From the NCBI GenBank assembly GCA_026119855.1, contig JAOWBW010000147.1, forward strand, positions 806,001-870,000: a DNA stretch of 64,000 nucleotides, given 5' to 3'. Below are positions 45,524 to 57,451 of the stretch, piece by piece. Positions within the stretch are counted from its first letter, which is position 1; every line of letters begins with the position of its first letter. Below the pieces are notes generated by a model, which saw nothing but the letters and a program-made list of their open reading frames with translations, made no database searches and had not been told where the DNA came from. A program made the translations under genes and the position numbers. This DNA comes from Campanula takesimana. Its lineage: Eukaryota; Streptophyta; Magnoliopsida; Asterales; Campanulaceae.

Positions 45524-46333
45524 TGTTGGGGAATTGTGGTATATCTGTGCAGTTCATGCCCATACAATTCTGATAATGGTGAGACACAACAACCATGCAT
45601 ACGAATAATATGAAAGTAATTAATAAGAAACGAACACAATATTTGTTAACCCAGTTCGTCAACAACAATGACTACATCTAGGGGCACTGCCAAGCCAGGA
45701 TATTTCACTAATATCATAATCTGTGTCAGTTTACAATAAAGCCTACCGCTCTATATAGCAAGGAGATAACCTCTCCATGTAAACACTTCCATCACACATC
45801 AAACCCTAGACATGCTTCAACCCATCCATGGAATGCCCCTAAGGGCACCCCCAAGGGCTAGCACTCACTTGGCTCTCTTTGTGACTCACAGATTCTCTCT
45901 GGCTATTTTTCTAGTGTACCAAATATTATGGTGGCTAGGAATACCAAAACCTAATCCTGATCAACACCTAATTTACTCGAAGTCCCTGAGACGGAAGGAG
46001 TATAATTCTTTTTCTCCAAGAATTAATCTCCACCTAAATAAGGATTTACTAGGAAGCTTGTTCCTATGCCACCCAACAAACAAAGTCAAAAGGCTGCACA
46101 ATTGTTATCCAACGTGGATTAGGAGAATGACTTTAGTTGGGAAACTAATTCACACATTCCTTGTACAAGCCCGCACAACCAGACAATTCGGCCCACTCCA
46201 AACTTGATATGGTCCGGTCGGGTCATCCATTTGGTCCTATCGGATTTTCCTTTCTGCTCCGTCCCGGTTTCGACTCCTCTCGTTCCTCCGCGGCTTTGAC
46301 CCTTTCTTCTCGGTTTTGTCACCATTCCCAACA
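45524..46333 (-). repeat. Array LTR 1
   Basis: About 810 bp; preceded by target duplication ATAGA. Contains the copia-type ACTACATCTAGGGGCACTGC segment and a Stowaway-like tip GAGACGGAAGGAGTA near 45988. Confidence 0.9.
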
Positions 46334-47559
46334 ATCTCCCACCTGGAGACACAAACCACCATTGTGACAAACTCCATCAAACTCTCACCTGAGAATGATC
46401 CACCAAATATTTTCACCACTCCGTTCGACTTTTGCCAAAAGTCTCATCAATAGGCTCCACAAAGCCCAAACAAACGAGTTGAAGCGAAGCGTAGGTCTTC
46501 AACATAACTGCCGGAAACTTCTCTTGCCCTGAGTCTTCACTTCCCAAAGTGATACTCCATCCAATTATCTCTGCTCGTCTGTTCCTTGTTTCTATCTACG
46601 AACCCCTATGCGATCGCGTGCCTTCACAGTCTTGGTCTTTCTGTGTACCAAGGCAACCTATCTGCAACTGATTCTGGATAACGCTCATGTTGGCCAAGTT
46701 GTCTCTCTCTCGCTATCGCTAGCCTTCTCACAACTTTCTACAAACATACTGTTCCTGGCGATATTTCTTCCACCATGGCGATCTCGGCCCCCGCCATCCT
46801 CGCATTCCAGGCAACAACCCATGCGAAACATGTTGTATGTGGTGTACAACATCATCTGCCTCACGAGCTACCAAGTTAGCTACCACGGCAATTCTCCACA
46901 TCTCGCAGCCGAATGCGACCACAAAACCTTCCTCCTAGCTGCTTAATGGCCAATCAAGTATCTCTTCCATGCACCTTTGAATTCTCCTACACATCTAGCA
47001 ACTCCTGCATACCCTATACGCTTGCTCTACATATTTTGTACCCTTCTGCACGCTCTCTGCATGTCTTCTGCACAAAATCTGCACCTGCACAAAATCTGCA
47101 CGTGCGCTGCACGGAAACTGCATGAAATCTGCACATCTGCAGCACGTACCCCGTATGCCTATTGCATGTGCTTACACATGATCTGCACACCTATGCGATC
47201 AATCATCTATCAAAGTCTGGAAAACTTGAATCTTTCTTTCTTGCAACTTTCATAATCCAAATCCGTTGCCCAAATTCGCACCAACGAATTTTTATGTTGA
47301 TCAATCTCCGCCCATTATCACTGCACCCACAAATCCTTAATAACACATGTCCTTCTATGATTATGTTACCTGCTACCTTGACCTGAATACCTGCAGTCCC
47401 AAATCAATCTGAATTTATGAAACCTTGATCCTATTTGGTCTTAGTAATCATAAAATCAAAAGAATTTCTGCACCCCTTAGTTTTGATCCGCGTTCCTGCA
47501 GCCACATTCAATCAACTAGGACAGCCCTGATCTTCCTAACCGGAAGCTCTGATACCAGT
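46334..47559 (-). repeat. Array internal region 1, non-coding, with 11-nt repeats
   Basis: It begins with the inverse polypurine tract ATCTCCCACCT and ends with the inverse PBS (CTCTGATACCAGT). TGCA cores at 47047, 47058, 47069, 47080, 47086, 47097, 47108, 47119, 47130 and 47138 are spaced 11 nt with one 6-nt and one 8-nt step; the consensus is CTGCAY plus five variable bases. No coding frame is credible: open stretches rich in Cys, His and Leu only reflect these repeats. Confidence 0.85.
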
Positions 47560-48391
47560 TGTTGGGGAATTGTGGTATATATGTGCAGTTCATGCCCATA
47601 CAATTCTGATAATGGTGATACACAACAACCATGCATACGAATAATATGAAAGTAATTAATAAGAAACGAACACAATATTTGTTAACCCCAGTTCGTCAAC
47701 AACAATGACTACATTTGGGGGCACTGCCAAGCCAGGATATTTCACTAATATCATAATCTGTGTCTGTTTACAATAAAGCCTACCGCTCTATATAGCAAGG
47801 AGATAACCTCTCCATGTAAACACTTCCATAACACATAAAACCCTAGACATGCTTCAGCCAATCCATGGAATGCGTGCCCCTAAAGGCACCCCCAAGGGCT
47901 AGCACTCACTTGGCTCTCTTTGTGACTCACAGATTCTCTCTGGTATTTTTCTAGTGTACCAAATATTATGGTGGCTATCACAATATATATATAGGAATAC
48001 CAAAACCTAATCCTGATCAAAACCTAATTTACTCGAAGTCCCTGAGACGGAAGGAGTATAATTCTTTTTCTCCAAGAATTAATCTCCACCTAATTAAGGA
48101 TTTACTAGAAAGCTTGTTCCTATGCCACGCCAACAAACAAAGTCAAAAGTCTGCACAAATGTTATCCAACGTGGATTAGGAGAATGACTTTAGTTGGGAA
48201 ACTAATTCACACATTCCTTGTACAAGCCCGCACAACAAGACAATTCGGCCCACTCCAAACTTGATATGGTCCGGTCGGGTCATCCATTTGGTCCTATCGG
48301 ATTTCTCCTTTCCGCTCCGTCCCGGTTTCGACTCCTCTCTTTCCTCCGCGGCTTTGACCCTTTCTTCTCGGTTTTGTCTCCATTCCCAACA
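47560..48391 (-). repeat. Array LTR 2
   Basis: About 832 bp, same ends as LTR 1, with a short extra ATCACAATATAT segment near 47978. Confidence 0.9.
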
Positions 48392-49616
48392 ATCTCCCAC
48401 CTGGAGACACAAACCACATTGTGACAAACTCCATCAAACTCCCACCTGAGAATGATCCACCAAATATTTTCACCACTCCGTTCGACTTTTGCCAAAAGTC
48501 TCATCAATAGGCTGGACAAAGCCCAAACAAACGAGTTGAAGCGAAGCGTAGGTCTTCAACATAACTGCCGGAAACTTCTCTTGCCCTGAGTCTTCACTTC
48601 CCAAAGTGATACCACATGCCATTATCTCTGCTCGTTTGTTCCTTGTTTCTATCCACGAACCCCTATGCGATCGCGTGCATTCACAGTCTTGGTCTTTCTG
48701 TGTACCAAGGCAACCTATCTGCAACTGATTCTGGATAACGCTCATGTTGGCCAAGTTGTCTCTCTCTCGCTAGCGCTAGCCTTCTCACAACTTTCTACCA
48801 ACATACCGTTCCTGGCAAAATTTCTCCCACCATGGCGATCTCGGCCCCCGCCATCCTCGCATTCCAGTTCACAACCCATGCGAAACATGTTGTATGTGGT
48901 GTACAAAATCATCTGCCTCACGAGCTACCAAGTTAGCTACCACGGCAATTCTCCACATCTCGCAGCCGAAGGCGACCACATAACCTTCCTCCTAGCTGCT
49001 TAATGGCCAATCAAGTATCTCTTCCATGCACCTTTGAATTCTCCTGCACATCTAGCAACTTCTGCAAACCCTATACGCTTGCTCTACATATTCTGTACCC
49101 TTCTGCACGCTCTCTGCATGTCTTCTGCACAAAATCTGCACCTGCACAAAATCTACACGTGCACTGCACGGAATCTGCACGAAATCTGCACATCTGCTAC
49201 ACGTACCCCGTATGCCTATTGCCTGTGCTTACACATGATCTGCACACCTATGCGATCAATCATCTATCAAAGTCTGGAAAAGTTGAATCTTTCTTTCTTG
49301 CAACTTTCATAATCCAAATCCGTTGCCCAAATTCGCACCAACGAATTTCTATGTTGATCAATCTCCGCCCATTATCACTGCACCCACAAATCCTTAATAA
49401 CAGATGTCCTTCTATGATTATGTTACCTGCTACCTTGACCTGAATACCTGCAGTTCCAAATCCATCTGAATTTATGAAACCTTGATCCTATTTGGTCTTA
49501 GTAATCATCAAATCAAAAGAATTTCTGCACCCCCTAATTTTGATCCGCGTTCCTGCAGCCACATTCAATCAACTCGGACAGCCCTGATCTTCCTAACCGG
49601 AAGCTCTGATACAAGT
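48392..49616 (-). repeat. Array internal region 2
   Basis: Collinear with internal region 1. TGCA-type cores lie at 49104, 49115, 49126, 49137, 49143, 49154 (TACA), 49165, 49176 and 49187, keeping the 11-11-11-6-11-11-11-11 steps. Confidence 0.85.
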
Positions 49617-50444
49617 TGTTGGGGAATTGTGGTATATCTGTGCAGTTCATGCCCATACAATTCTGATAATGGTGAGACACAACAACCATGCATACGAATA
49701 ATATGAAAGTAATTAATAAGAAACGAACACAATATTTGTTAACCCAGTTCTTTAACAACAATGACTTCATCTGGGGGCACTGCCAAGCCAGGATATTTCA
49801 CTAATATCATAATCTGTGTCTGTTAACAATAAAGCCTACCGCTCTATATAGCAAGGAGATAACCTCTCCATGTAAACACTTCCATCACACATAAAACCCT
49901 ATACATGCTTCAACCCATCCATAGAATGCCCCTAAGGGCACCCCCAAGGGCTAGCACTCACTTGGCTCTCTTTGTGACTCACAGATTCTCTCTGGCTAGT
50001 TTTCTAGTGTACCAAATATTATGGTGGCTATCACAATATATTTATAGGAATACCAAAACCTAATCCTGATCAAAACCTAATTTACTCGAAGTCCCTGAGA
50101 CGGAAGGAGTATAATTCTTTTTCTCCAAGAATTAATCTCCACCTAATTAAGGATTGACTAGGAAGCTTGTTCCTATGCCACGCCAACAAACAAAGTCAAA
50201 AGGCTGAACAATTGTTATCCAACGTGGATTAGGAGAATGACTTTAGTTGGGAAACTAATTCACACATTCCTTGTACAAGGCCGCACAACCAGACAATTCG
50301 GCCCACTCCAAACTTGATATGGTCCGGTCGGGTCATCCATTTGGTCCTATCGGATTTCTCCTTTCCGCTCCGTCCCGGTTTCGACTCCTCTCGTTCCTCC
50401 GCGGCTTTGACCCTTTCTTCTCGGTTTTGTCTCCATTCCTAACA
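49617..50444 (-). repeat. Array LTR 3
   Basis: About 828 bp, ends TTCCTAACA. Confidence 0.9.
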
Positions 50445-50730
50445 ATTCTCACCAACGAATTTCTATGTTGATCAATCTCCGCCCATTATCACTGCACCCA
50501 CAAATCCTTAATAACACATGTCCTTCTATGATTATGTTACCTACAACCTTGACCTGAATACCTGCAGTCCCAAATCCATCTGAATTTATGAAACCTTGAT
50601 CCTATTTGGTCTTAGTAATCATAAAATCAAAAGAATTTCTGCACCCCCTAATTTTGATCCGCGTTCCTGCAGCCACATTCAATCAACTCGGACAGCCCTG
50701 ATCTTCCTAACAGGAAGCTCTGATACCAGT
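50445..50730 (-). repeat. Array internal region 3, deleted
   Basis: Only the PBS-proximal 0.29 kb remains. The sequence jumps from the LTR end into TCACCAACGAATTTCTATG, which lies about 0.93 kb further in the other copies. The TGCA repeats are therefore lost here. Confidence 0.85.
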
Positions 50731-51544
50731 TGTTGGGGAATTGTGGTATATCTGTGTAGTTCATGCCCAAACAATTCTGATAATGGTGAGACACAACAAC
50801 CATGCATACGAATAATATGAAAGTAATTAATAAGAAACGAACATAATATTTGTTAACCCAGTTCGTCAACAACAATGACTACATCTAGGGGCACTGCCAA
50901 GCCAGGATATTTCACTAATATCATAATCTGTGTCTGTTTACAATAAAGCCTACCGCTCTATATAGCAATGAGATAACCTCTCCATGGAAACACTTCCATC
51001 ACACATAAAACCCTAGACATGCTTCAACCCATCCATGGAATGCCCCTAAGGGCACCCCCAAGGGCTAGCACTCACTTGGATCTCTTTGTGACTCACAGAT
51101 TCTCTCTGGCTAAAAATATTATGGTGGCTATCACAATATATTTATAGGAATACCAAAACCTAATCCTGATCAAAACCTAATTTACTCGAAGTCCCTGAGA
51201 CGGAAGGAGTATAATTCTTTTTCTCCAAGAATTAATCTCCACCTAATTAAGGATTTACTAGGAAGCTTGTTCCTATGCCACGCCAACAAACAAAGTCAAA
51301 AGGCTGCACAATTGTTATCCAGCGTGGATTAGGAGAATGACTTTAGTTGGGAAACTAATTCACACATTCCTTGTACAAGCCCGCACAACCAGACAATTCG
51401 GCCCACTCCAAACTTGATATGGTCCGGTCGGGTCATCCATTTGGTCCTATCAGATTTCTCCTTTCCGCTCCGTCCCGGTTTCGACTCCTCTCGTTCCTCC
51501 GCGGCTTTGACCCTTTCTTCTCGGTTTTGTCTCCATTCCTAACA
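50731..51544 (-). repeat. Array LTR 4
   Basis: About 814 bp. It shares with LTR 5 a short deletion before AAAATATTATGGTGG, so these two are the closest pair. Confidence 0.9.
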
Positions 51545-52758
51545 ATCTCCCACCTGGAGACACAAACCACCATTGTGACAAACTCCATCAAACTCCCACC
51601 TGAGAATGATCCACCAAATATTTTCACCACTCCGTTCGACTTTTGCCAAAAGTCTTATCAATAGGCTCCTCAAAGCCCAAACAAACGAGTTGAAGCGAAG
51701 CGTAGGTCTTCAACATAACTGCCGAAAACTTCTCTTGCCCTGAGTCTTCACTTCCCAAAGTGATACCCCATGCAATTATCTCCGCTTTTCTGTTCCTTGT
51801 TTCTATCCACGAACCCCTATCCGATCGCGTGCCTTCATAGTCTGGGTCTTTTTGTGTACCAAGGCAACCTATCTGCAACTGATTCTGGATAACGCTCATG
51901 TTGGCCAAGTTGTCTCTCTCTCTCGCTAGCGCTAGCCTTCTCACAACTTTCTACCAACATACCGTTCCTGGCAAAATTTCTCCCACCATGGCAATCTCAG
52001 CCCCCGCCATCCTCGCATTCCAGGCAACAACCCATGCAAAACATGTTGTGTGTGGTGTACAACATCATCTGCCTCACGAGCTACCAAGTTAGCTACCATG
52101 GCAATTCTCCACATCTCGCAGCCGAAGGCGACCACATAACCTTCCTCCTAGCTGCTTAATGGCCAATCAAGTATCTCTTCCATGAACCTTTGAATTCTCC
52201 TGCACATCTAGCAACTTCTGCATACCCTATACGCTTGCTCTACATATTCTGTACCCTTCTGCACGCTCTCTGCATGTCTTCTGCACAAAATATGCACCTG
52301 CACAAAATCTGCACGTGCGCTGCACGAAATCTGCACATATGCTGCACGTACCCCGTATGCCTATTGCCTGTGCTTACACATGATCTGCACACCTATGCGA
52401 TCAATCATCTATGGTCTGGAAAACTTGAATCTTTCTTTCTTGCAACTTTCATAATCCAAATCCGTTGCCCAAATTCTCACCAACGAATTTCTATGTTGAT
52501 CAATCTCCGCCCATTATCAATGCACCCACAAATCCTTAATAACACATGTCCTTCTATGATTATGTTACCTACAACCTTGACCTGAATACCTGCAGTCCCA
52601 AATCCATCTGAATTTATGAAACCTTGATCCTATTTGGTCTTAGTAATCATAAAATCAAAAGAATTTCTGCACCCCCTAATTTTGATCCGCGTTCCTGCAG
52701 CCACATTCAATCAACTCGGACAGCCCTGATCTTCCTAACCGGAAGCTCTGATACCAGT
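51545..52758 (-). repeat. Array internal region 4
   Basis: Collinear with region 1. TGCA cores lie at 52260, 52271, 52282, 52293, 52299, 52310, 52321, 52332 and 52343, again 11-nt steps with one 6-nt step. Confidence 0.85.
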
Positions 52759-53571
52759 TGTTGGGGAATTGTGGTATATCTGTGTAGTTCATGCCCAAAC
52801 AATTCTGATAATGGTGAGACACAACAACGATGCATACGAATAATATGAAAGTAATTAATAAGAAACGAACATAATATTTGTTAACCCAGTTCGCCAACAA
52901 CAATGACTACATCTAGGGGCACTGCCAAGCCAGGATATTTCACTAATATCATAATCTGTGTCTGTTTACAATAAAGCCTACCGCTCTATATAGCAAGGAG
53001 ATAACCTCTCCATGTAAACACTTCCATCACACATAAAACCCTAGACATGCTTCAACCCATCCATGGAATGCCCCTAAGGGCACCCCCAAGGGCTAGCACT
53101 CACTTGGATCTCTTTGTGACTCACAGATTCTCTCTGGCTAAAAATATTATGGTGGCTATCACAATATATTTATAGGAATACCAAAACCTATCCTGATCAA
53201 AACCTAATTTACTCGAAGTCCCTGAGACGGAAGGAGTATAATTCTTTTTCTCCAAGAATTAATCTCCACCTAATTAAGGATTTACTAGGAAGCTTGTTCC
53301 TATGCCACGCCAACAAACAAAGTCAAAAGGCTGCACAATTGTTATCCAGCGTGGATTAGGAGAATGACTTTAGTTGGGAAACTAATTCACACATTCCTTG
53401 TACAAGCCCGCACAACCAGACAATTCGGCCCACTCCAAACTTGATATGGTCCGGTCGGGTCATCCATTTGGTCCTATCGGATTTCTCCTTTCCGCTCCGT
53501 CCCGGTTTCGACTCCTCTCGTTCCTCCGCGGCTTTGACCCTTTCTTCTCGGTTTTGTCTCCATTCCCAACA
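52759..53571 (-). repeat. Array LTR 5
   Basis: About 813 bp, ends CCCAACA, followed by target duplication ATAGA. Confidence 0.9.
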
Positions 53572-53576
53572 ATAGA

Positions 53577-55682
53577 GTATTAGACTAGCTATGTCATATC
53601 TTATTGAACATATACTCTTATATATAGAGTATTAGACTAGGTAGTTAGTGGATGCATTAAAGAACAATAAGATCATTAAGAAGTGACTTTTCAATTTTCA
53701 ACTAATTAAATTTTCATAATTCAATGGATTTGAATAAATAATAAGATCATTAAGAAATGACTTTTCAGTTTTCAACTAATCAAATTTTCATAATTCAATT
53801 ACTTTGAATATCATGCATTGTTTCAAGTTGGTGCATGAATTGCAAAAGAACCTGATAAAGAATATAAAAGAATAGTATATTTATTTAAAACATATCTTTT
53901 GCATTTCCGCATTCAATACCAACATTAATTTGAAGATAAAAAATCTAAACGACTTTTCAATTTGGAAGATAGATAGTCTTTGGGGGGAATATAAAAAAAA
54001 TAGAAGGAAAAAATCATTTTTATTGTTGTATGACATTATAGACTTCCTCCTACTTCTTTTCTTATTTATACATTCATGTCATTTATTTCCACAATTTATT
54101 TAACATTCTCTCTCTATATCTATGTACTATATGATTTTGGCTTTAACTATTTTCTCACATTTTTTTCTTTTTTCTTTCATTAGGTTTGGGAAGAACATTT
54201 TTTGACAAATTGGATGAGAAAGAAAGTATTTGTTTGATTGAGAAAAATTGCAACAGTGAGCAAGTTTCACCTCTACATTTTTGCATATATTACACTTATC
54301 TTTCAATTATATTATTACCTCCATCCAAAATAATTTTTTATTTATTCTCTTCATCAAAAGAAAAAATATATTTATTTTGAGACGGAGAGAGTATGAGTTT
54401 ATGAGTTTACATTATCCATCAACATGTGTATTTCATTAACTTATTTGGAAAAAGTTATTTATAATAGTATTGTCATAATTTATTATGTTATTTTGAATAC
54501 ATATATGTCCTTAATTTTCTTTAGTGATTTCTCCTGTTTTCTTCTCTCTCTCTCTCTCTCTTTCTCTTTTCAAGATTGAAATATAAGGAGGTTACGCAAA
54601 GTTGTGGCATGCAATCGGCCACCGTTGCACATATTTATCAACCAAGCAATGCAATGAGTTTGCAATACTATTGCACAAAACTCAACCTTGAGGTATATTA
54701 AACTACTTTTGTCTTCAAAAAATGTTTGAATTTACTCTTAACTAAGAAAGAAAATTAGTTCATTTTAGGACAAAAAAAGTATTTTATATTTTTTGTAATT
54801 CATTTGTCTTTCTATTATTGTAAATGGAACTTTTGAAATTGATATAATTGACCACTCAAGTTCTTGGTTATATAACATGAAAGTTCATTTTTTGCAATTC
54901 TTTTCCTCACATTAATTTTTTGTTTAAATTTTATGAGAAAATGAGAATACCTAAAACTTATTGTTATAATATGTGTTTATTTCTATGTTATAAATTTGAT
55001 TTTTATCATAAATTTATTTAAGAGTTAATTTTGGCTTTTATTTATTTTTATATATTTTTGTTATGTTTACTAACTTTAATTCATTCTTGATTTTTTACTG
55101 TAGATCATTACGTTTTGGAGTAGTTGGAATATTTGAAAGGTCAATGCAGTGTGAATGTAATCATTCATGGCATGATGGCAATGATTAATTTACTTCATCT
55201 TGATTTTAATGCAGATTTGTATATAGCAACATAACACAATTGCAAGTATTATGTTGCAAAAATGGGTTACTATATTAATTGAACTCCATATATATTTTCA
55301 ATTAGAACTTCTTTTTTATTTTTATTTGTTTTTTTTTATTTTTTAATTAAATTTATTATAGTTTAGTGATTCAATTTTTTATGGCAATAGTTAATTTCCT
55401 TCATTTGTATTTTAATACTTAAAGAGATAATTATTCAATATATTTTAATTATTTATAAATTTTGATTATAAATATCAGATTAATTGTAATAAGTTAAGGT
55501 TTTATAGACACATGCACACTTTCTATCCCTCCATATAAACTTTATCAAAAGACCTCCTTATATTCATAAACTACTAATTGGTTCATTGAAAGATTATTAC
55601 TTTATACTATCTATCTCTTCATAATATATTTTATAAAAATTACCTTTCACATTTTTAAATTATCAAATGATCTTATGGTACT
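53577..55682. other. AT-rich region, probable Helitron body
   Basis: No gene recognised. A tandem duplication of about 75 bp (AATAAGATCATTAAGAARTG units) covers about 53667-53812. A short duplication of GAGTATTAGACTAG occurs at 53575 and 53623. A Stowaway-like pair of tips (CCTCCATCCAAAATAA, TTTTGAGACGGAGAGAG) lies at about 54319-54392, and a CT run at about 54543-54562. The region leads into a Helitron 3' end, but its 5' end was not found. Confidence 0.4.
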
Positions 55683-55716
55683 ACAAACCCCGTGTGAAGC
55701 ACGGGGTTATTGCTAG
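55683..55716 (+). mobile_element. Helitron 3' terminus
   Basis: The hairpin CCCCGTG, loop TGAAG, CACGGGG, then TTATTG and the terminal CTAG at 55716 followed by T. It is a different subfamily from the Helitron ending at 6297. Confidence 0.7.
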
Positions 55717-56460
55717 TATGAGTTGAAGAATATAAAATAGCCTTCTAATCTACACTTCTCAAAATTTTCTAAGACTCTTTAGACATAGGTGTGATCACGC
55801 CTGAGTGAAACTTACATTCTACCCCACTCTATTAAATTTCATCCATCCCAAATACACTACCTTCCAATCCTAACAAGTGGCATTAGAGCTTCATTTCTGT
55901 TGAAGGTAGTTAAATAAAAAAAAAAGAGTTAGTTTGGCAAAATTGATAACTCGAGTGAGTCACCACCTATCCCAATATTTTACGGTGAGAATTATGATCA
56001 TTGGGTCGTGAAGATGAGAACAATATTTAATTCTAAAGATTTGTGCGAGTACGTTGAAGACGAATTTGAAGAACCCAAATATCTGAGGGCATTCAATGAT
56101 GAGGCAAGGAGAAAATTGAAGGAGGACTGGAAGAAGGATGCAAAGGCTCTGTCATCTATTCAACAAAGCGTGTCATTAGATTTGTTCTCAAGAATAATGT
56201 GATCAACTACCGCAAAAGAAGCATGGGAGATTCTTGAAAAGGAGTTCCAAGGCGATTTGAAGGTAAAGAAATGTCAATCTTCATACGTTTAGGAGAGAGT
56301 TGGAGAATTAAAAAAGGAAAGAAGCTAAAAGTGTTCAAGATTATCATCAGATATATTTGATCAGTGAATAGTGGAAACATGTCAGTTTGACTGTTACTAC
56401 AAACCGAAGTGGCATACTTTATTATTTACCTGAGATCCACTATCTTTGTTGAAGGTTAGT
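55717..56460 (+). pseudogene. Truncated copia: LTR end, primer site, gag remnant
   Basis: The 3' part of an LTR ends CCTAACA near 55878, followed by GTGGCATTAGAGCTTC, a changed methionine-tRNA primer site. Gag follows with PIFYGENYDHWVVKMRT in part out of frame, then from 56008 MRTIFNSKDLCEYVEDEFEE, a stop at 56200 and TTAKEAWEILEKEFQGDL in the same frame. It then decays. This is the N-terminal UBN2-type gag domain of copia; the rest of the element is missing. Confidence 0.7.
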
Positions 56461-56522
56461 TATCTCGACTATATGAACTAATGAGAGATAGTTGACCTTT
56501 ATATTTTATTTTCTTCATGAAT

Positions 56523-56888
56523 CACTACTATAGATTGAAACTTAGGAGGCGCACCTTAGATAGCGCTTTTATAAAGCGCTATAGTAGAGGTGCCCTAGGA
56601 TAGCGCATAAGCTTCTTGAGTTTAATAATCAAGTCGAAGAAAAAAATCAATTTTAAAAAAAAAATAGCCACTATAGCGCATATAAATTAAACGCTATCGG
56701 TGGAAATAACTAAGATAGCACATAATAGAAGCGCTACCTTATCCGGCGCTTCATAAGCGATAATTTATTTAAGTTTTTGCTTTCGGGGTTTGTCTAATTT
56801 TGCTAGAAATTTACCCGCGCCCTTCAGTTCTATCCTTCGACCCTTTGCCTAAACTGATCGCTAGCTACCACAAAACATGCGACCACAA
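56523..56888 (+). repeat. Second CACTA terminus with subterminal repeats
   Basis: Starts CACTACTATAGATT and carries TAGCGC-cored motifs near 56560, 56575, 56603, 56675, 56693, 56713, 56730 and 56747. It is alignable by eye, with the motifs in the same order, to the inverse of 40190-40473. The element is interrupted by the Tork copia at 56889, and its other end is not in the window. Confidence 0.7.
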
Positions 56889-57342
56889 TGTTGTGGATAT
56901 GGCCCTCCACTACCCAAGCAAACCCACAAGAACAATAAGAGCGCACAAACAAAGCACAAGAAATCAAAGCAAGAAAAGACACAGAAATTGTTTACCCAGT
57001 TTGTCAATATGTTTGACTACGTCTGGGGGCACTACCAAGCCAGGATCTTGCACTATAATATGTTAAATCTGAGTTACAATGAGTATGGGGGCGGAACATA
57101 GTTTATATAGCAAACCAAGAGTAAGACCTAAACCTAAACATAAGAGAAATCCTGAAAATCTGCACTTTCTCGGCATTCCAGGCGCCCGCTTGAAGGGGAC
57201 CAGACGCCCGCTTACATACCAATTCCAGGAACCGGACCTTCTGTCCAAACCGGGCGCCCGCCTGGTCAATACCAGGCGCCCGCCTAGAACACTGCTCCAG
57301 ATTTTCTTCTCCTTGTTCCTTTGAGGGATCTCTACTCCAACA
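56889..57342 (-). repeat. 3' LTR of the Tork element
   Basis: 454 bp. Four GGCGCCCGC-type motifs lie at 57181, 57203 (GACGCCCGC), 57253 and 57275, giving start steps of 22, 50 and 22 nt. It also contains the copia-type ACTACGTCTGGGGGCACTAC segment. Confidence 0.9.
57181..57283. repeat. Four GC-rich 9-mers in Tork LTR
   Basis: GGCGCCCGC motifs sit in pairs 22 nt apart with 50 nt between the second and third. The last two are parts of near-palindromes (CCAGGCGCCCGCCTGG type). The other LTR has them at 61717, 61739, 61789 and 61811 with identical steps. Confidence 0.9.
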
Positions 57343-57355
57343 ATCTCCCACCTAG
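57343..57355 (-). promoter_or_regulatory. Polypurine tract of the Tork element
   Basis: On the minus strand AGGTGGGAGATTG precedes the 3' LTR. Confidence 0.7.
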
Positions 57356-57451
57356 AGATCAACCGCATATACAAACCCCGTATCCGTCTTCAACTCATCC
57401 TTGGTGTCTTCCTAGTGCTCACCTCGATCATGGTAGTGCCTTCCTCCTCTC

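Larger units (their letters stand above)
45524..53571 (-). mobile_element. Tandem LTR array: five LTRs, four internal regions
   Basis: Five LTRs of about 810-830 bp (TGTTGGGGAATTG to TTCCCAACA on the plus strand) alternate with internal regions of about 1.2 kb; the third internal region is shortened to about 0.29 kb. One duplication, ATAGA, flanks the whole (45519-45523 and 53572-53576), so it arose from one insertion by unequal recombination. The minus-strand PBS TGGTATCAGAGCTTCC beside each LTR and the AGGTGGGAGAT polypurine tract on the other side give the orientation. No gag or pol is present. Parts of the LTR and both primer regions resemble the Tork element at 56889, the likely helper. 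Confidence 0.9.

Noticed and set aside
46913..47255. Open frames rich in Leu, Cys and His (for example 46977-47255) repeated in each copy of the array
   Set aside because: They are produced by the 11-nt CTGCA repeats and LTR-adjacent non-coding DNA, shift frame among copies and have no retroelement or host motif.
57063..57374. Arg/Gly-rich open frames in the Tork LTRs (both strands, also 61599-61935)
   Set aside because: They arise from the GC-rich GGCGCCCGC motifs, cross LTR borders and match no protein.
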